A DNA stretch of 64,000 nucleotides, from the NCBI GenBank assembly GCA_964250755.1, contig CAXUHB010000004.1, positions 182,953 through 246,952 of the forward strand, given 5' to 3'. Source of the stretch: DASWOJ01 sp964250755 (GTDB lineage: Bacteria; Pseudomonadota; Alphaproteobacteria; Acetobacterales; Acetobacteraceae). Position numbers and translations under genes: made by a program. Shown here in pieces: positions 55,276-63,729 of this stretch. Each line of letters starts with the position of its first letter. Positions within the stretch are counted from its first letter, which is position 1. Under the pieces are notes generated by a model, which saw only the letters and a list, made by a program, of their open reading frames with translations, was not told where the DNA came from and did not search any database.

Positions 55276-55315
55276 TCCCTCACCCCGGCCCTCTCCCGGA
55301 GGGAGAGGGAGAAGG
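55276..55315. repeat. Dispersed palindromic repeat copy
   Basis: CCCTCACCCCGGCCCTCTCC followed by CGGAGGGAGAGGGAGAAGG. The CCCTCTCCC / GGGAGAGGG arms form a 9-bp stem with a 3-nt turn. It sits in the 79-bp gap between ACAD and the SDR gene, directly ahead of the SDR ribosome site, so it could affect coupling or processing of that mRNA. Confidence 0.8.
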
Positions 55316-56485
55316 TCAATGGTTGGCCCCGTGCTTGACGATCTTCTGGGCCAGGCTCCAGCGGTGGACTTCGCTGGCGCCGTCGTAGATGCGGAAGCCC
55401 CGGACTTCGCGGAAGATGCGTTCGACCATGGTTTCGCCGGTGACGCCGATGCCGCCCAGGACTTGGACGCAGCGGTCGGCGACGCGCCAGATGGCTTCGC
55501 TGCACACGACCTTGGCGATGCTGCTTTCGGTGCCGGCGCGCTCCCCCTGGTCCAGCAGCCAGGCGGTGTGCCAGATGGTGAGGCGGCTGGTGCGGATGTC
55601 CATGTCGTTGTCGGCCAGCATGAAGCCGATGCCCTCGTGCTGGGCGATGGGCTTGCCGAAGGCCTCGCGCTTGGCGGCGTAGGCGACGGCGATGTCCTGG
55701 GCGCGGCGGGCTGCGCCGAGCCACCTCATGCAGTGAGTCAGGCGGGCGGGGGCGAGGCGGACCTGGGCGTAGCGGAAGCCCTCCCCGACTGCGCCCAGCA
55801 CGTCTGACGCGGGGACGCGGAGGCCGCTGAACTCCACGACGGCGTGGCCGCCGGCGAAGCCTTGGTCGAGGGTGTCCATGACGCGGGGGATGCGTATGCC
55901 GGGCTGGTCCATGTCGGCGAGGAACATGGTGGCGCGACCGTCCTCCCCCTTTGCCATGATGATGGCGAAGCCGGCGCCGACTGCGCCGGTGGTGAACCAC
56001 TTCGTGCCCTCGATCACATAGCCGTCGCCGTCGCGGGTGGCGGTGGTGAGGAGGGCTGCCGGGTCGGAGCCGGCGCCGGGCGGGGGTTCGGTCATGCAGA
56101 AGCAGGAACGGATTTCGCCTGACGCCAGCGGGCGCAGCCAGCGCTCCTTCTGTTCGGGCGTGGCCACAACCTCCATGAGGTGCATGTTGCCCTCGTCGGG
56201 GGCGGAGAGGTTCATGGCGAGGGGGCCGAGGAGGGAGTAGCCGGCCTCCTCGAACACGACGGCGCGTCCGACGTGGCCGAGGCCGAGGCCGCCGTACTCC
56301 TTGGCGACGTGGGGGGCGAGGAGACCGGCGGCGCTGGCGAGGGCGTTCAGCTCGCGGCGCAGCTCGTCCGTGGGGCCGTGGCGCTCCTGCCGGGCATCGC
56401 CTTCCAGCGGGATGATCTTGTCGCGGATGAAGGCGCGGGTGCGGTCCTGCAGGTCGGAGAGTTCGGCGGGGATGGAGAAATCCAT
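55316..56485 (-). CDS. Acyl-CoA dehydrogenase family protein (ACAD10/11-like partner)
   Basis: A 389-residue FAD-dependent acyl-CoA dehydrogenase: N-terminal helical domain, KEYGGLGLGHVGRAVVFEEA, FCMTEPPPGAGSDPAAL (flavin/substrate loop), YVIEGTKWFTTGAV, RREAFGKPI-like AKREAFGKPIAQHEGIGFML, and QVLGGIGVTGETMVERIFRE ending with RGFRIYDGASEVHRWSLAQK. The position of the usual catalytic Glu near the C-terminus reads as D in YDGASEVHR, as in ACAD10/11-type members. It lies between an APH-like kinase gene (53 bp upstream) and an SDR gene, matching the order of 4-hydroxyacyl-CoA pathways. Confidence 0.9.
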   Translation of the reverse strand: MDFSIPAELSDLQDRTRAFIRDKIIPLEGDARQERHGPTDELRRELNALASAAGLLAPHVAKEYGGLGLGHVGRAVVFEEAGYSLLGPLAMNLSAPDEGNMHLMEVVATPEQKERWLRPLASGEIRSCFCMTEPPPGAGSDPAALLTTATRDGDGYVIEGTKWFTTGAVGAGFAIIMAKGEDGRATMFLADMDQPGIRIPRVMDTLDQGFAGGHAVVEFSGLRVPASDVLGAVGEGFRYAQVRLAPARLTHCMRWLGAARRAQDIAVAYAAKREAFGKPIAQHEGIGFMLADNDMDIRTSRLTIWHTAWLLDQGERAGTESSIAKVVCSEAIWRVADRCVQVLGGIGVTGETMVERIFREVRGFRIYDGASEVHRWSLAQKIVKHGANH

Positions 56486-56538
56486 GTCGGTGGCCTTTGC
56501 GGGAATGGCGCGATGATATGTGGGCGGGCGGGCAGGGC

Positions 56539-57576
56539 CTAGAACACCCGGCCCGCCCGGACCTCCTGCGCAAACTCCAGCAGGCCCGCCGCCAGGGCGC
56601 CGAACCCGGCGTAGCGCGGGTCCGCCGTGGCGCCGCGGACGTGGAGGGCGTGCAGCTGCAGGAAGATGACGCCCAGCTTGAGGATGCCCAGCGCGCGGTG
56701 GAAGCGGATGTCCGACAGATCCCGCCCAGTCAGCGCGGCGTAGCGCAGCGCCGCCTGCTCCCGCGTCCAGAAGCCCGGGGCGGCGGTGGGCATCTGCCGC
56801 AGGGTGTGCATGACCTGGGGGTCCCCGGCTTCGGTCCAGTAGGACAGCATGGTGCCGAGGTCGAACAGGCCGTCGCCGCGGGTGCCCTGGTCCCAGTCCA
56901 CGACCGCCGTGGGCTGTAGCGCGCCGTCAAGGATGAGGTTGTCCAGCTTGAAGTCGTTGTGCAGCATGACGGCGGGGCCGTCGGGAACTTGATGGGCTTC
57001 CAGCCAATTCCCCAGTTCCTGCACCAGCGCGGCGCTGCGCCCCTCCGCGATGGCCAGGCCGCGGCGCCGCCAGCCTTCCACCGCGCGGCGGAGGAAGCCG
57101 CTGGGGCGGCCGAGGTCGCCCAGGCCCAGCGCCTGGGTGTCCGCGCCATGTATGGCGGCGAGCGTCGCCAGCATCGTTTCCGACAGCCCGGCGGCGGCGG
57201 CGGGCTGGCCGGCCAGGTCAGGCGGCAGGTCGGCGTGGATGACGCGGCCCGGCCGGTACTCGATCAGTTGGAAGGGCACGCCGAGGACGGCGGTGTCGGT
57301 GCAGAGGTGGACGCTGCGGGGCACGAAGGGCAGGGCGTCCGGCAGGCAGGACAGGATGCGGTGCTCCCGCGCCATGTCGTGCGCGCCGGGGGGAAGTTGG
57401 CCCGGCGGAGGGCGGCGGAGGACGTAGGGCTGGCCGTCCACGTGGACGAGGGTGTTGATGTTGGCCAGGCCACCCGGGAAGCGGTGCGGGGGAGGGTCCG
57501 GTGTCCAGGCCATGCCGTGTGCGGCCAGATGCGCGGCGACGCGGGTCCAGTCGGGGTTGAGGCCGGGTTCGGTCAT
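56539..57576 (-). CDS. APH-like phosphotransferase (ACAD10/11 N-domain / LvaA type)
   Basis: A 345-residue kinase-fold protein: GGLANINTLVHVDGQPYVLR, RREHRILSCL-type lobe AREHRILSCLPDALPFVP, the catalytic loop VMLHNDFKLDNLILDG (H-N-D-F-K-x-D-N) and the metal motif VVDWDQGTRGDGLFDLGTML. It is of the kind fused to an acyl-CoA dehydrogenase in mammalian ACAD10/11 and encoded beside one in bacterial levulinate operons, where it phosphorylates the 4-hydroxy group of an acyl-CoA. The start is ATG 57576. It is the first gene of the operon; the thiolase gene starts divergently 79 bp away. Confidence 0.88.
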   Translation of the reverse strand: MTEPGLNPDWTRVAAHLAAHGMAWTPDPPPHRFPGGLANINTLVHVDGQPYVLRRPPPGQLPPGAHDMAREHRILSCLPDALPFVPRSVHLCTDTAVLGVPFQLIEYRPGRVIHADLPPDLAGQPAAAAGLSETMLATLAAIHGADTQALGLGDLGRPSGFLRRAVEGWRRRGLAIAEGRSAALVQELGNWLEAHQVPDGPAVMLHNDFKLDNLILDGALQPTAVVDWDQGTRGDGLFDLGTMLSYWTEAGDPQVMHTLRQMPTAAPGFWTREQAALRYAALTGRDLSDIRFHRALGILKLGVIFLQLHALHVRGATADPRYAGFGALAAGLLEFAQEVRAGRVF

Positions 57577-57655
57577 GGGGGGACGATGCCGGGGCGGGTT
57601 GGCTTCGTCCAGCCGCCGCCCTAGCCTCTCCGCCAAAGCCAGCGAGGATCGCCCC

Positions 57656-58849
57656 ATGCCCGAAGCCTACATCTGCGATTATATCCGCACCCCCATCGGC
57701 CGCTATGCCGGCGCCCTCAAGGACGTGCGCGCCGACGACCTGGCCGCCCACCCTATCCGGGTGCTGCGGGAGCGCAATGCGGGCGTGGACTGGGACATGC
57801 TGGATGACTGCATCTTGGGGTGCGCCAACCAGGCGGGGGAGGACAACCGGAACGTGGCGCGGATGGCGCTGCTGCTGGCGGGGCTGCCGGTGGGGGTGCC
57901 GGGGGCGACGCTGAACCGGCTGTGCGGCAGCGGGCTGGATGCGGTGGGGACGGCGGCGCGGGCGATCCGGGCGGGGGAGGCCGACCTGATGCTGGCCGGC
58001 GGCGTGGAGAGCATGACGCGGGCGCCGTTCGTGATGGCGAAGGCGACGGAGGCGTTCGCGCGGCAGGCGGACATCCATGACACCACCATTGGCTGGCGGT
58101 TCGTGAACTCCCTGATGCGGACGATGCACGGGACGGAGTCGATGCCGGAGACGGCGGAGAACGTGGCGGAGGCGCATCAGGTGTCGCGCATGGACCAGGA
58201 TGCCTTTGCCCTGCGGTCGCAGCAGAAGGCGGCGGCGTCCCATGCGTTTCTTGCCGGGGAGATCGCGCCCGTGACCGTCAAGGGGCGCAAGGGCGACACC
58301 GTGGTGGAGCGGGACGAGCATCCGCGGGAAACGACGATGGAAGTTCTGGGCAAGCTGAAGACGCCCTTCCGCCAGCCGGGGACGGTGACGGCGGGCAATG
58401 CGTCGGGGGTGAACGACGGGGCCGCGGCGCTGCTGATTGCAAGCGGGGATGCGGCGCGGCGGCACGGGCTGCAGCCGCGGGCGCGGGTGGCGGCGATGGC
58501 GGTAGCGGGGGTGGAGCCTCGGGTCATGGGCATCGGGCCGGTGCCGGCGGTGCAGAAGCTGATGGCGCGGACCGGATTGGCGCTGCGGGACGTGGACGTG
58601 ATCGAGCTGAACGAGGCGTTCGCCGCCCAGGGCCTGGCGGTGCTCCGGGGGTTGGGGGTGGCGGACGACGACCCGCGGGTGAACCCGCATGGCGGGGCGA
58701 TTGCGCTGGGGCATCCGCTCGGGGCCAGCGGGGCGCGGCTGGCGGGGACGGCGCTGCGGGCGTTGGAGGAGAGCGGCGGGCGGCGTGCGGTGGTGACGAT
58801 GTGCATCGGGGTGGGGCAGGGGATTGCCGCGCTGATCGAGCGCGCATGA
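57656..58849 (+). CDS. Acetyl-CoA acyltransferase / 3-oxoadipyl-CoA thiolase-like
   Basis: A 397-residue thiolase. Active-site motifs: nucleophile Cys in LNRLCGSGLDAVGTAARAIR, GGVESMTRAPFVM, NEAFAAQ, GGAIALGHPLGASGARL with the His, and the second Cys in TMCIGVGQG. The N-terminal AYICDYIRTPIGRYAGALKD is close to the PcaF/PaaJ subgroup, which cleaves 3-oxoadipyl-CoA, but other 3-ketoacyl-CoA substrates fit equally. It is divergent from the kinase-ACAD-SDR operon and could supply its final cleavage. It overlaps the next gene by 4 bp. Confidence 0.92.
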   Translation: MPEAYICDYIRTPIGRYAGALKDVRADDLAAHPIRVLRERNAGVDWDMLDDCILGCANQAGEDNRNVARMALLLAGLPVGVPGATLNRLCGSGLDAVGTAARAIRAGEADLMLAGGVESMTRAPFVMAKATEAFARQADIHDTTIGWRFVNSLMRTMHGTESMPETAENVAEAHQVSRMDQDAFALRSQQKAAASHAFLAGEIAPVTVKGRKGDTVVERDEHPRETTMEVLGKLKTPFRQPGTVTAGNASGVNDGAAALLIASGDAARRHGLQPRARVAAMAVAGVEPRVMGIGPVPAVQKLMARTGLALRDVDVIELNEAFAAQGLAVLRGLGVADDDPRVNPHGGAIALGHPLGASGARLAGTALRALEESGGRRAVVTMCIGVGQGIAALIERA

Positions 58850-59640
58850 TCCCGCCCGGCATCCCGTCCGTCACCCCGCCTGGGCCGCCGATGGCCCTGA
58901 TGGCGCGGGACGCCTGGCGGCTGGGCTTGGGCGCGATCCGGGCCATGCCCAACCTGTTCGGCGCGACGTTCGTGGCGCTGCTGGTGTTCGACCTGGCGTT
59001 CCGGCTTCGGCATCCCCCGTCGGCGGGTTGGCCCGGCGCGCAGGAAATCCTGCTCGCCTATGCCAGCGAGATCGCGTCGGATGTGGTTCTGGCAGGGGCG
59101 GCGGTTGCGGTGCATCGGATGGTGCTGCTTGGGGAGGCGGGGGATCGGATGCCCTGGCGGCTGCCGCCGGGGTATGACCGCTACCTGGTGGCGGTCCTGG
59201 TGCTGGACCTGTTGATGGTGCCGGCCATTGCCGCCTTTGCGTTCAGCGGGGGCGGGTATGGGGGGCCGGCGCTGCTGCTGCCGGTGCTGCTGGTGCCCGG
59301 CATCGCGCTGACCGTCCGGCTGGGGTTGGCGCTGCCGATGGCGGCGGTGGAAGTGCCCGAAGCAGGGTTCGGGGCGGGGTTCCGGATGGCGTGGGCGGCG
59401 TCCCGGGGGCGGGGTTGGCGGCTGTTCGGGGCGCTGCTGCTGACGTTCCTGCCGATCGGGGCGGGGGCGCTGCTGGTGGCGGGGATGCTGCAGGGGGTGG
59501 GCGGGCTGGCGTCTGTGCTGCTGGACGCGCTGGCGGATGCGGCGAAGGCGACGCTGTCCGCAGCATTGGGGGCGGCGCTGTGGTCGCGGCTGCTGCAGGC
59601 GCAGGGTCGGGCGCCCGTGCGGCCGCCGGTGGCGCAATGA
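58846..59640 (+). CDS. Polytopic membrane protein of unknown function
   Basis: A 264-residue protein with about five to six hydrophobic segments, including LFGATFVALLVFDLAFRL, DVVLAGAAVAVHRMVLL, YLVAVLVLDLLMVPAIAAFA, LLPVLLVPGIALTVRLGLAL and LLLTFLPIGAGALLVAGML, separated by short Arg/Gly-rich loops. It has no recognised family motif. Its ATG overlaps the thiolase TGA (ATGA), so it is translationally coupled to the thiolase, but this may be fortuitous, as no link to acyl-CoA metabolism is visible in the sequence. Confidence 0.7.
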   Translation: MIPPGIPSVTPPGPPMALMARDAWRLGLGAIRAMPNLFGATFVALLVFDLAFRLRHPPSAGWPGAQEILLAYASEIASDVVLAGAAVAVHRMVLLGEAGDRMPWRLPPGYDRYLVAVLVLDLLMVPAIAAFAFSGGGYGGPALLLPVLLVPGIALTVRLGLALPMAAVEVPEAGFGAGFRMAWAASRGRGWRLFGALLLTFLPIGAGALLVAGMLQGVGGLASVLLDALADAAKATLSAALGAALWSRLLQAQGRAPVRPPVAQ

Positions 59641-59680
59641 CGGCGCTGCGCCAGGTGGCAGGCCATGCTAGGGGTGTGGC

Positions 59681-60269
59681 ATGAACGCGCTTGCGAAGCT
59701 GCCGGTCCGGATGACGGTGCAGGAGTTCCTGGCCTGGGAGCCGGGGGATGGGCGCGCATGGCAACTGGTGAACGGGGAGCCGCAGGCGATGGCGCCAGCC
59801 AAGCCGACGCATGCGTTCCTGCAAGCGGAACTGGCCCGGCTGATCGGCAACCATCTGCTTGCCCAGGACAGCCCCTGCCGCGTGGCCGTCGAGCCTGGCA
59901 TCATGCTGCGCGCGCTGGCCGGCCGCAACTTTCCGCGTGCCTGACGTGACCGTGACCTGCACCCTTGGTGACGGTGATGAGGATGCGGTGATCTCCGAGC
60001 CGGTGCTGCTCGCCGAGGTGCTGTCACCCAGCAACCAGGTGGAGATGCTGGACAACGTGCTGAGCTACACCAGCATCCCCAGCGTGCAGGAGATCCTCGT
60101 CCTGCACAGCACCCTGATCGGCGCGGAGGTGCTGCGCCGCGGGCCGGATGGCATCTGGCCGGCGGACCCGGCGGAAGTCACGTCCGGGAACCTGGTGCTG
60201 GACAGCATCGGCTTCCGCGTGCCACTGGCGGACCTCTACCGGACCACCCGGCTGCGCGCCGGCGCTTGA
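59681..60269 (+). pseudogene. Uma2-family endonuclease, frameshifted
   Basis: The first frame (59681-59944) gives RMTVQEFLAWEPGDGRAWQL, VNGEPQAMAPAKPTHAFLQ and LARLIGNHLLA, the Uma2/DUF820 N-terminal half, and ends at a TGA. The second frame gives RVPDVTVTC, LLAEVLSPSNQVEMLDNVLS and YTSIPSVQEILVLHS, the rest of the domain with the nuclease-fold acidic residue and strand. The frames join perfectly if one T is removed from AACTTTCCGCGTG near 59928-59935. So this is a single-base insertion: a pseudogene, or a sequencing error. An intact protein would be about 195 residues. Confidence 0.85.
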
Positions 60270-60334
60270 CCCTGCGGGGGTCAACAAAGCCCAACGCCGC
60301 GCCACATCCCTGCTTCACTCGACAAGGACATCCC

Positions 60335-60931
60335 ATGCGCCGCTTCCTGATGCTCGGCCTGCTCGCCGCCACGCTTGCTCCCAGCCTGGCGGAGGCTCAG
60401 ACGCCCCGCCGCATCCGCGGCACCATCCAGGCGCTGGAGGGCAGCACCCTGGTGGTGCAGTCGCGGGAGGGGGAGACGCTCCGCATCCAGCTTCCGACGC
60501 CCCCGGCCGTGACCGCCGTGGTGCCCGCGACGCTGGCCGACGCCAAGGCGGGCACCTTCATCGGCGCTGCCGCCGTCGGCCCCAAGGACAAGCTGCGCGC
60601 CCTGGAGGTGCTGATCTTCCCCGAGGCCCTGCGCGGCAGCGGCGAGGGCCACCGGCCTTGGGACCTGACGCCCGAGAGCACGATGACCAACGCCACCATC
60701 GAGGCGGAGTCCGCCGGCACGGACGGGCGCACCTTGACGCTGATGGCCAGCGGCGAGAGGCTGACCGTCACCGTCCCGCCCGACGCGCCCATTGTGACGT
60801 TTGCGCCTGGCGACGCCGCCATGCTGCGGCCCGGCGCCAAGGTGTTCATCGGTGCGACGGCGGCGGCCGACGGCACCCTGTCCGCCGCCCGGGTCAACGT
60901 CGGCAAGGACGGGCTTACGCCGCCGATGTAG
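60335..60931 (+). CDS. Exported protein with DUF5666-like beta domains
   Basis: A 198-residue periplasmic protein. A signal peptide (MRRFLMLGLLAATLAPSLAE, cleavage at AEA-QT) is followed by two similar small beta units: RRIRGTIQALEGSTLVVQSR and then TLTLMASGERLTVTVPPDAP, each ending in a 'gtFIGA...' or 'VFIGATAAADGTLSAARVNV' strand typical of DUF5666 proteins. The function is unknown; metal or lipid handling is not indicated. The start ATG 60335 follows ACAAGGACATCCC. The 3' end overlaps the convergent GNAT gene by 17 bp. Confidence 0.75.
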   Translation: MRRFLMLGLLAATLAPSLAEAQTPRRIRGTIQALEGSTLVVQSREGETLRIQLPTPPAVTAVVPATLADAKAGTFIGAAAVGPKDKLRALEVLIFPEALRGSGEGHRPWDLTPESTMTNATIEAESAGTDGRTLTLMASGERLTVTVPPDAPIVTFAPGDAAMLRPGAKVFIGATAAADGTLSAARVNVGKDGLTPPM

Positions 60932-61628
60932 GCTCTACCTGGGGCGTCAGCGCCGCCCTGATCTCCGCCAGCCCGCGCCGGGCCGTGCCGTCCGGCGCGA
61001 AATTGGCGGGGTCCAGCCAGGCTTGGATCGCCTGGCGGCAGGGCGGCCACTCGTCGCCCACGATGCTGAAGAAGGCGCTGTCCCGCAGGCGGCCTTTCAG
61101 GACGTAGTGGGCGCGAAGGGTACCCTCGTAGGTGAAGCCTAGACGCTCCGCCGCGCGGCGGGAGGGGGCGTTGAGGGCGTTGCACTTCCAGACCAGGCGG
61201 CGGTAGCCCAGGTCGTCTGCGGCCAGGCGCAGCAGCAGGAACATGGCTTCGGTTGCGGCTCGGGTGCGCTGCAGAGCCGGAGCGAACCAGATGTGGCCCA
61301 GTTCGATGGCGGCGAAGCGGGGCTGGATGTCCATGAGGGTCAGCCAGCCGGAGACGGTGCCGGTGCTGACGGGGCGCACGGCCCAGGCCATGGGGTCGTG
61401 GGTGCTGGCGAAGTCGGCGACGAAGGCGGCCAGGGCGTCCTGGGTGGGGAACGGGCCGTAGCCCATGTAGTCCCAGGTGGCGTCGGCGTCCGGGCCGGCG
61501 GCGGCCCACAACTCGGCGGCGTGGCGGCGGTGCAGGGGTTCGAGCACGACGTGGGCGCCGCGGATCGGCACGCGGGCCGGCAAGGGACGCGGGGTGGGAT
61601 CAACAGGCAGGCCGAGGGGACGTTCCAT
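60915..61628 (-). CDS. GNAT-family N-acetyltransferase (RimJ/RimL type)
   Basis: A 237-residue acetyltransferase: GAHVVLEPLHRRHAAELWAA, TGTVSGWLTLMDIQPRFAAI, ELGHIWFAPALQRTRAATEA, RRLVWKCNALNAPSRRAAER and LGFTYEGTLRAHYVLKGRLR with DSAFFSIVGDEW. The pattern matches proteins that acetylate ribosomal or other protein N-termini or small amines; the acceptor is unknown. The start is ATG 61628; the frame's earlier ATG at 61733 lies beyond a dispersed repeat and is unlikely. Confidence 0.87.
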   Translation of the reverse strand: MERPLGLPVDPTPRPLPARVPIRGAHVVLEPLHRRHAAELWAAAGPDADATWDYMGYGPFPTQDALAAFVADFASTHDPMAWAVRPVSTGTVSGWLTLMDIQPRFAAIELGHIWFAPALQRTRAATEAMFLLLRLAADDLGYRRLVWKCNALNAPSRRAAERLGFTYEGTLRAHYVLKGRLRDSAFFSIVGDEWPPCRQAIQAWLDPANFAPDGTARRGLAEIRAALTPQVEPTSAA

Positions 61629-61658
61629 GCCGGGCAGGATGGCACGGAAGCAGGACTT

Positions 61659-61692
61659 CTTCTCCCTCTGGGGGAGGATTGGGGTGAGGGAG
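61659..61692. repeat. Dispersed palindromic repeat copy (degenerate)
   Basis: TCTCCCTCTGGGGGAGGATT then GGGGTGAGGGAGG. It carries the 3' half (GGGGTGAGGG) of the repeat and a shortened stem. It lies between the GNAT start and a second, better copy 70 bp away in opposite orientation. Confidence 0.7.
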
Positions 61693-61758
61693 GCCGCTAG
61701 CACCATGCTTGGCCAGTCGAGGCGGTCCTTCAAGCGTCAAGGCCAGCGTTTGCGGTTT

Positions 61759-61795
61759 CCCTCACCCCAACCCTCTCCCGGAGGGAGAGGGGGGA
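61759..61795. repeat. Dispersed palindromic repeat copy (near-consensus)
   Basis: CCCTCACCCCAACCCTCTCC then CGGAGGGAGAGGGGGG. This is one of the best copies. It lies 7 bp before the amidohydrolase stop codon, so it may form the 3' end hairpin of that mRNA. It faces the 61659 copy. Confidence 0.85.
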
Positions 61796-61801
61796 GCGTA
61801 G

Positions 61802-62995
61802 CTATCCCACCACCTCCGGCACCCGCTCTGCCGGGGGAGTGTTGCGGCTGCGGTAGATGCGGATGATGCCGTCTATGACGACCATGCCGATGCCGGGGAG
61901 GTCGCCGCCGCGGATGCTGGACAGGAGGTCGGGTCCGGCGGAGTGCTGGGCGCGGTCGAGGAAGACGAGGTCGGCGGCGCGGCCCACCTCGATCATGCCG
62001 CAGTCCAGGCGGCGGACGCGGGCGGTGTTGCCGGTGGCGCAGCAGAACAGCAGTTCCGCCGGCACGTTGCCGATGCTGGACAGCATCGCGATCATGCGGA
62101 GGATGCCCAGCGGCTGCACGCCGGAGCCGGCTGGGGCGTCGGTGCCGAGGATCACGCGGTCCATCTGGCCGAGTTCGCTGGCGTAACGCAGGGCGGTGAG
62201 GGCGGCAAGCTCGTTGCCGTTGTGGACGATCTCCAGCGCGCGGCCGCAGCCTTCGCACAGGCAGCGGATTTGGCGGGGGGGCAGGGCGGTGTGGCCGCCG
62301 TTGATGTGGCCGATCACGTCGGCGTCGGCCTGCAGGACGGTGTCGGCGTCCATGTAGCCGCTGCCGGGCACGCTTGGGCCGCCGGTGTGAATGGTGCTGA
62401 CCATGCCGTGCTGGCGCGCCCAGGCGACCATGGTGCGGGCTTCGTCCCCGCGCTTCACGGTGCCCAGGCCGACCTCGCCGAGCATGGTGACGCCGGCGGC
62501 GGCGAGGTCGGCGAAGTCCTGCTCTACCATGCCCTGCTCGACGATGGGGGCGCCGGCCCAAACCTTGACGCCGCTGGGACGATGGTTGGCGAAGGCGCGC
62601 TGGGCGGCGATGGCGAGAGCCTTCAGGCCCACGATGTCCCGCGGGCGTCCGGGCAGGTGGACTTCGCCCGCGGAGACCATGGTGGTGACGCCGCCGTGGA
62701 GGGTGCTGTCTATCCAGCCGAGCGCGTTCTGGCGCGGGGTCCAGTCGCCGAAGGCGGGGTGGACGTGGCTGTCGATCAGGCCGGGGCACAAGGCGGAGCC
62801 GCGGGCGTCTATGGTGACGGCGGCACCACTCAGGTCGAGGTCGGCGGCGCGGCCTATGGCGGTGATGCGCCCGCCCTCTGCCAGCAAGGCGTCGGCGGCC
62901 AGGATTGGCTCCTCCAGGCGTCCGGACAGCATGAGGCCGACATTGCGGATGGCAAGCTTGCCGCGCTGCTGCTCGGGGCCGGTGGGAAGGGCCAT
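61802..62995 (-). CDS. Amidohydrolase family protein (enamidase-like)
   Basis: A 397-residue metal-dependent hydrolase: N-terminal beta-sandwich (KLAIRNVGLMLSGRLEEPIL), the metal motif PGLIDSHVHPAFGDWTPRQN, LHGGVTTMVSAGEVHLPGRP, VKVWAGAPIVEQGM, a GEVGLG motif in TMLGEVGLGTVK, HTGGPSVPGSG, VIGHINGGHTALP and ILGTDAPAGSGVQPLGILRM. This order resembles enamidase of anaerobic nicotinate breakdown, but other cyclic-amide substrates are possible and no nicotinate genes are nearby. The ATG at 62995 fits the domain start. Confidence 0.82.
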   Translation of the reverse strand: MALPTGPEQQRGKLAIRNVGLMLSGRLEEPILAADALLAEGGRITAIGRAADLDLSGAAVTIDARGSALCPGLIDSHVHPAFGDWTPRQNALGWIDSTLHGGVTTMVSAGEVHLPGRPRDIVGLKALAIAAQRAFANHRPSGVKVWAGAPIVEQGMVEQDFADLAAAGVTMLGEVGLGTVKRGDEARTMVAWARQHGMVSTIHTGGPSVPGSGYMDADTVLQADADVIGHINGGHTALPPRQIRCLCEGCGRALEIVHNGNELAALTALRYASELGQMDRVILGTDAPAGSGVQPLGILRMIAMLSSIGNVPAELLFCCATGNTARVRRLDCGMIEVGRAADLVFLDRAQHSAGPDLLSSIRGGDLPGIGMVVIDGIIRIYRSRNTPPAERVPEVVG

Positions 62996-63120
62996 GTCAG
63001 GGCGCTCCGCATGAGGGGCGGCTGGCAAGTGGCGGGTGGCGGTTGATCATGGGAGGGAGGATCGGCGGGGGCGGGATGGGCGTCAACGGGGCGAGCGTGC
63101 TGGAGGGCGCGCGCTGGTTG

Positions 63121-63152
63121 TTCCTTGAGGAAGGGAGTGGGGTGAGGGAGGG
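63121..63152. repeat. Dispersed repeat, partial copy
   Basis: TTCCTTGAGGAAGGGAGTGG then GGTGAGGGAGGG. It retains the GGGGTGAGGG end, and begins with a small palindrome TTCCTTGAGGAA in place of the usual stem. It lies in the 272-bp spacer between the amidohydrolase start and the 63268 gene. Confidence 0.6.
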
Positions 63153-63211
63153 CGCCAGGGCCGTTGCCGGATGCAGATGACGTGCGGAGGCTGGATGGGC
63201 CGATGCTGGTT

Positions 63212-63252
63212 GCTCCCTCACCCCGGCCCTCTCCCGGAGGGAGAGGGGGAGG
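63212..63252. repeat. Dispersed palindromic repeat copy (near-consensus)
   Basis: CTCCCTCACCCCGGCCCTCT then CCCGGAGGGAGAGGGGGAGG. It lies 16 bp from the stop codon of the minus-strand gene at 63268 and may act as its transcript-end hairpin, as with the 61759 copy. Confidence 0.85.
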
Positions 63253-63267
63253 CAAGTAGGCAAGTGG

Positions 63268-63729
63268 TTAGTTGGTGCGGGCGGCGCTGGGCAGGGACGG
63301 GCCTGTGGTGACGCGCGGGGCGGCCGGTCCCGTGGCGCCGGGCAGGGTGGCGCTGCCGGGCACGGTGACGGGGGCTGTCAGGCTTCCGGCGGTGCCGGCC
63401 ATCGGCGCTGCGGGCACCGAGAGCTTCGGTCCGGCCGCCATGGTGTGCGGCACGGACGGCGCGGGAGCGGCGGGGACCGTGGCGGGCGCCATGGCGCTGC
63501 CGGACGTGGCGGCCAGCGGAGCCGCGGCCACGGCGGCCTTGGGTGCGGCTGCGACGGTGCCGGGCGATTTGACCTCAGGCCCGGTTGCGACGCGCTGCAC
63601 CGGGGCGTGGCGTGCGATGCGGTGGTGCGGCAGGCGGACCTGGTGGGTGCCGACGTGCGGCTGCGCCAGGGCGGGCAGGGCCAGGGCGCCGAACAGGGCG
63701 GTGGCGAGCATCATGCGGGAGGTGTTCAT
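63268..63729 (-). CDS. Exported Ala/Pro-rich protein of unknown function
   Basis: A 153-residue protein. A signal peptide (MNTSRMMLATALFGALALPA, cleavage at ALA-QP) leads to a short His/Arg-rich stretch (HVGTHQVRLPHHRIARHAP) that might bind metal, then about 100 residues of Ala/Pro/Thr/Val low complexity (SPGTVAAAPKAAVAAAPLAA and similar). No domain is recognised. It could be a surface-exposed or cell-wall spacer protein. It is the last gene of the window; its promoter would lie in 63730-63860. Confidence 0.6.
   Translation of the reverse strand: MNTSRMMLATALFGALALPALAQPHVGTHQVRLPHHRIARHAPVQRVATGPEVKSPGTVAAAPKAAVAAAPLAATSGSAMAPATVPAAPAPSVPHTMAAGPKLSVPAAPMAGTAGSLTAPVTVPGSATLPGATGPAAPRVTTGPSLPSAARTN

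Noticed and set aside
59900..59960. Programmed frameshift in the Uma2 gene
   Set aside because: No slippery heptamer with a downstream structure is evident; a single-base insertion is simpler.
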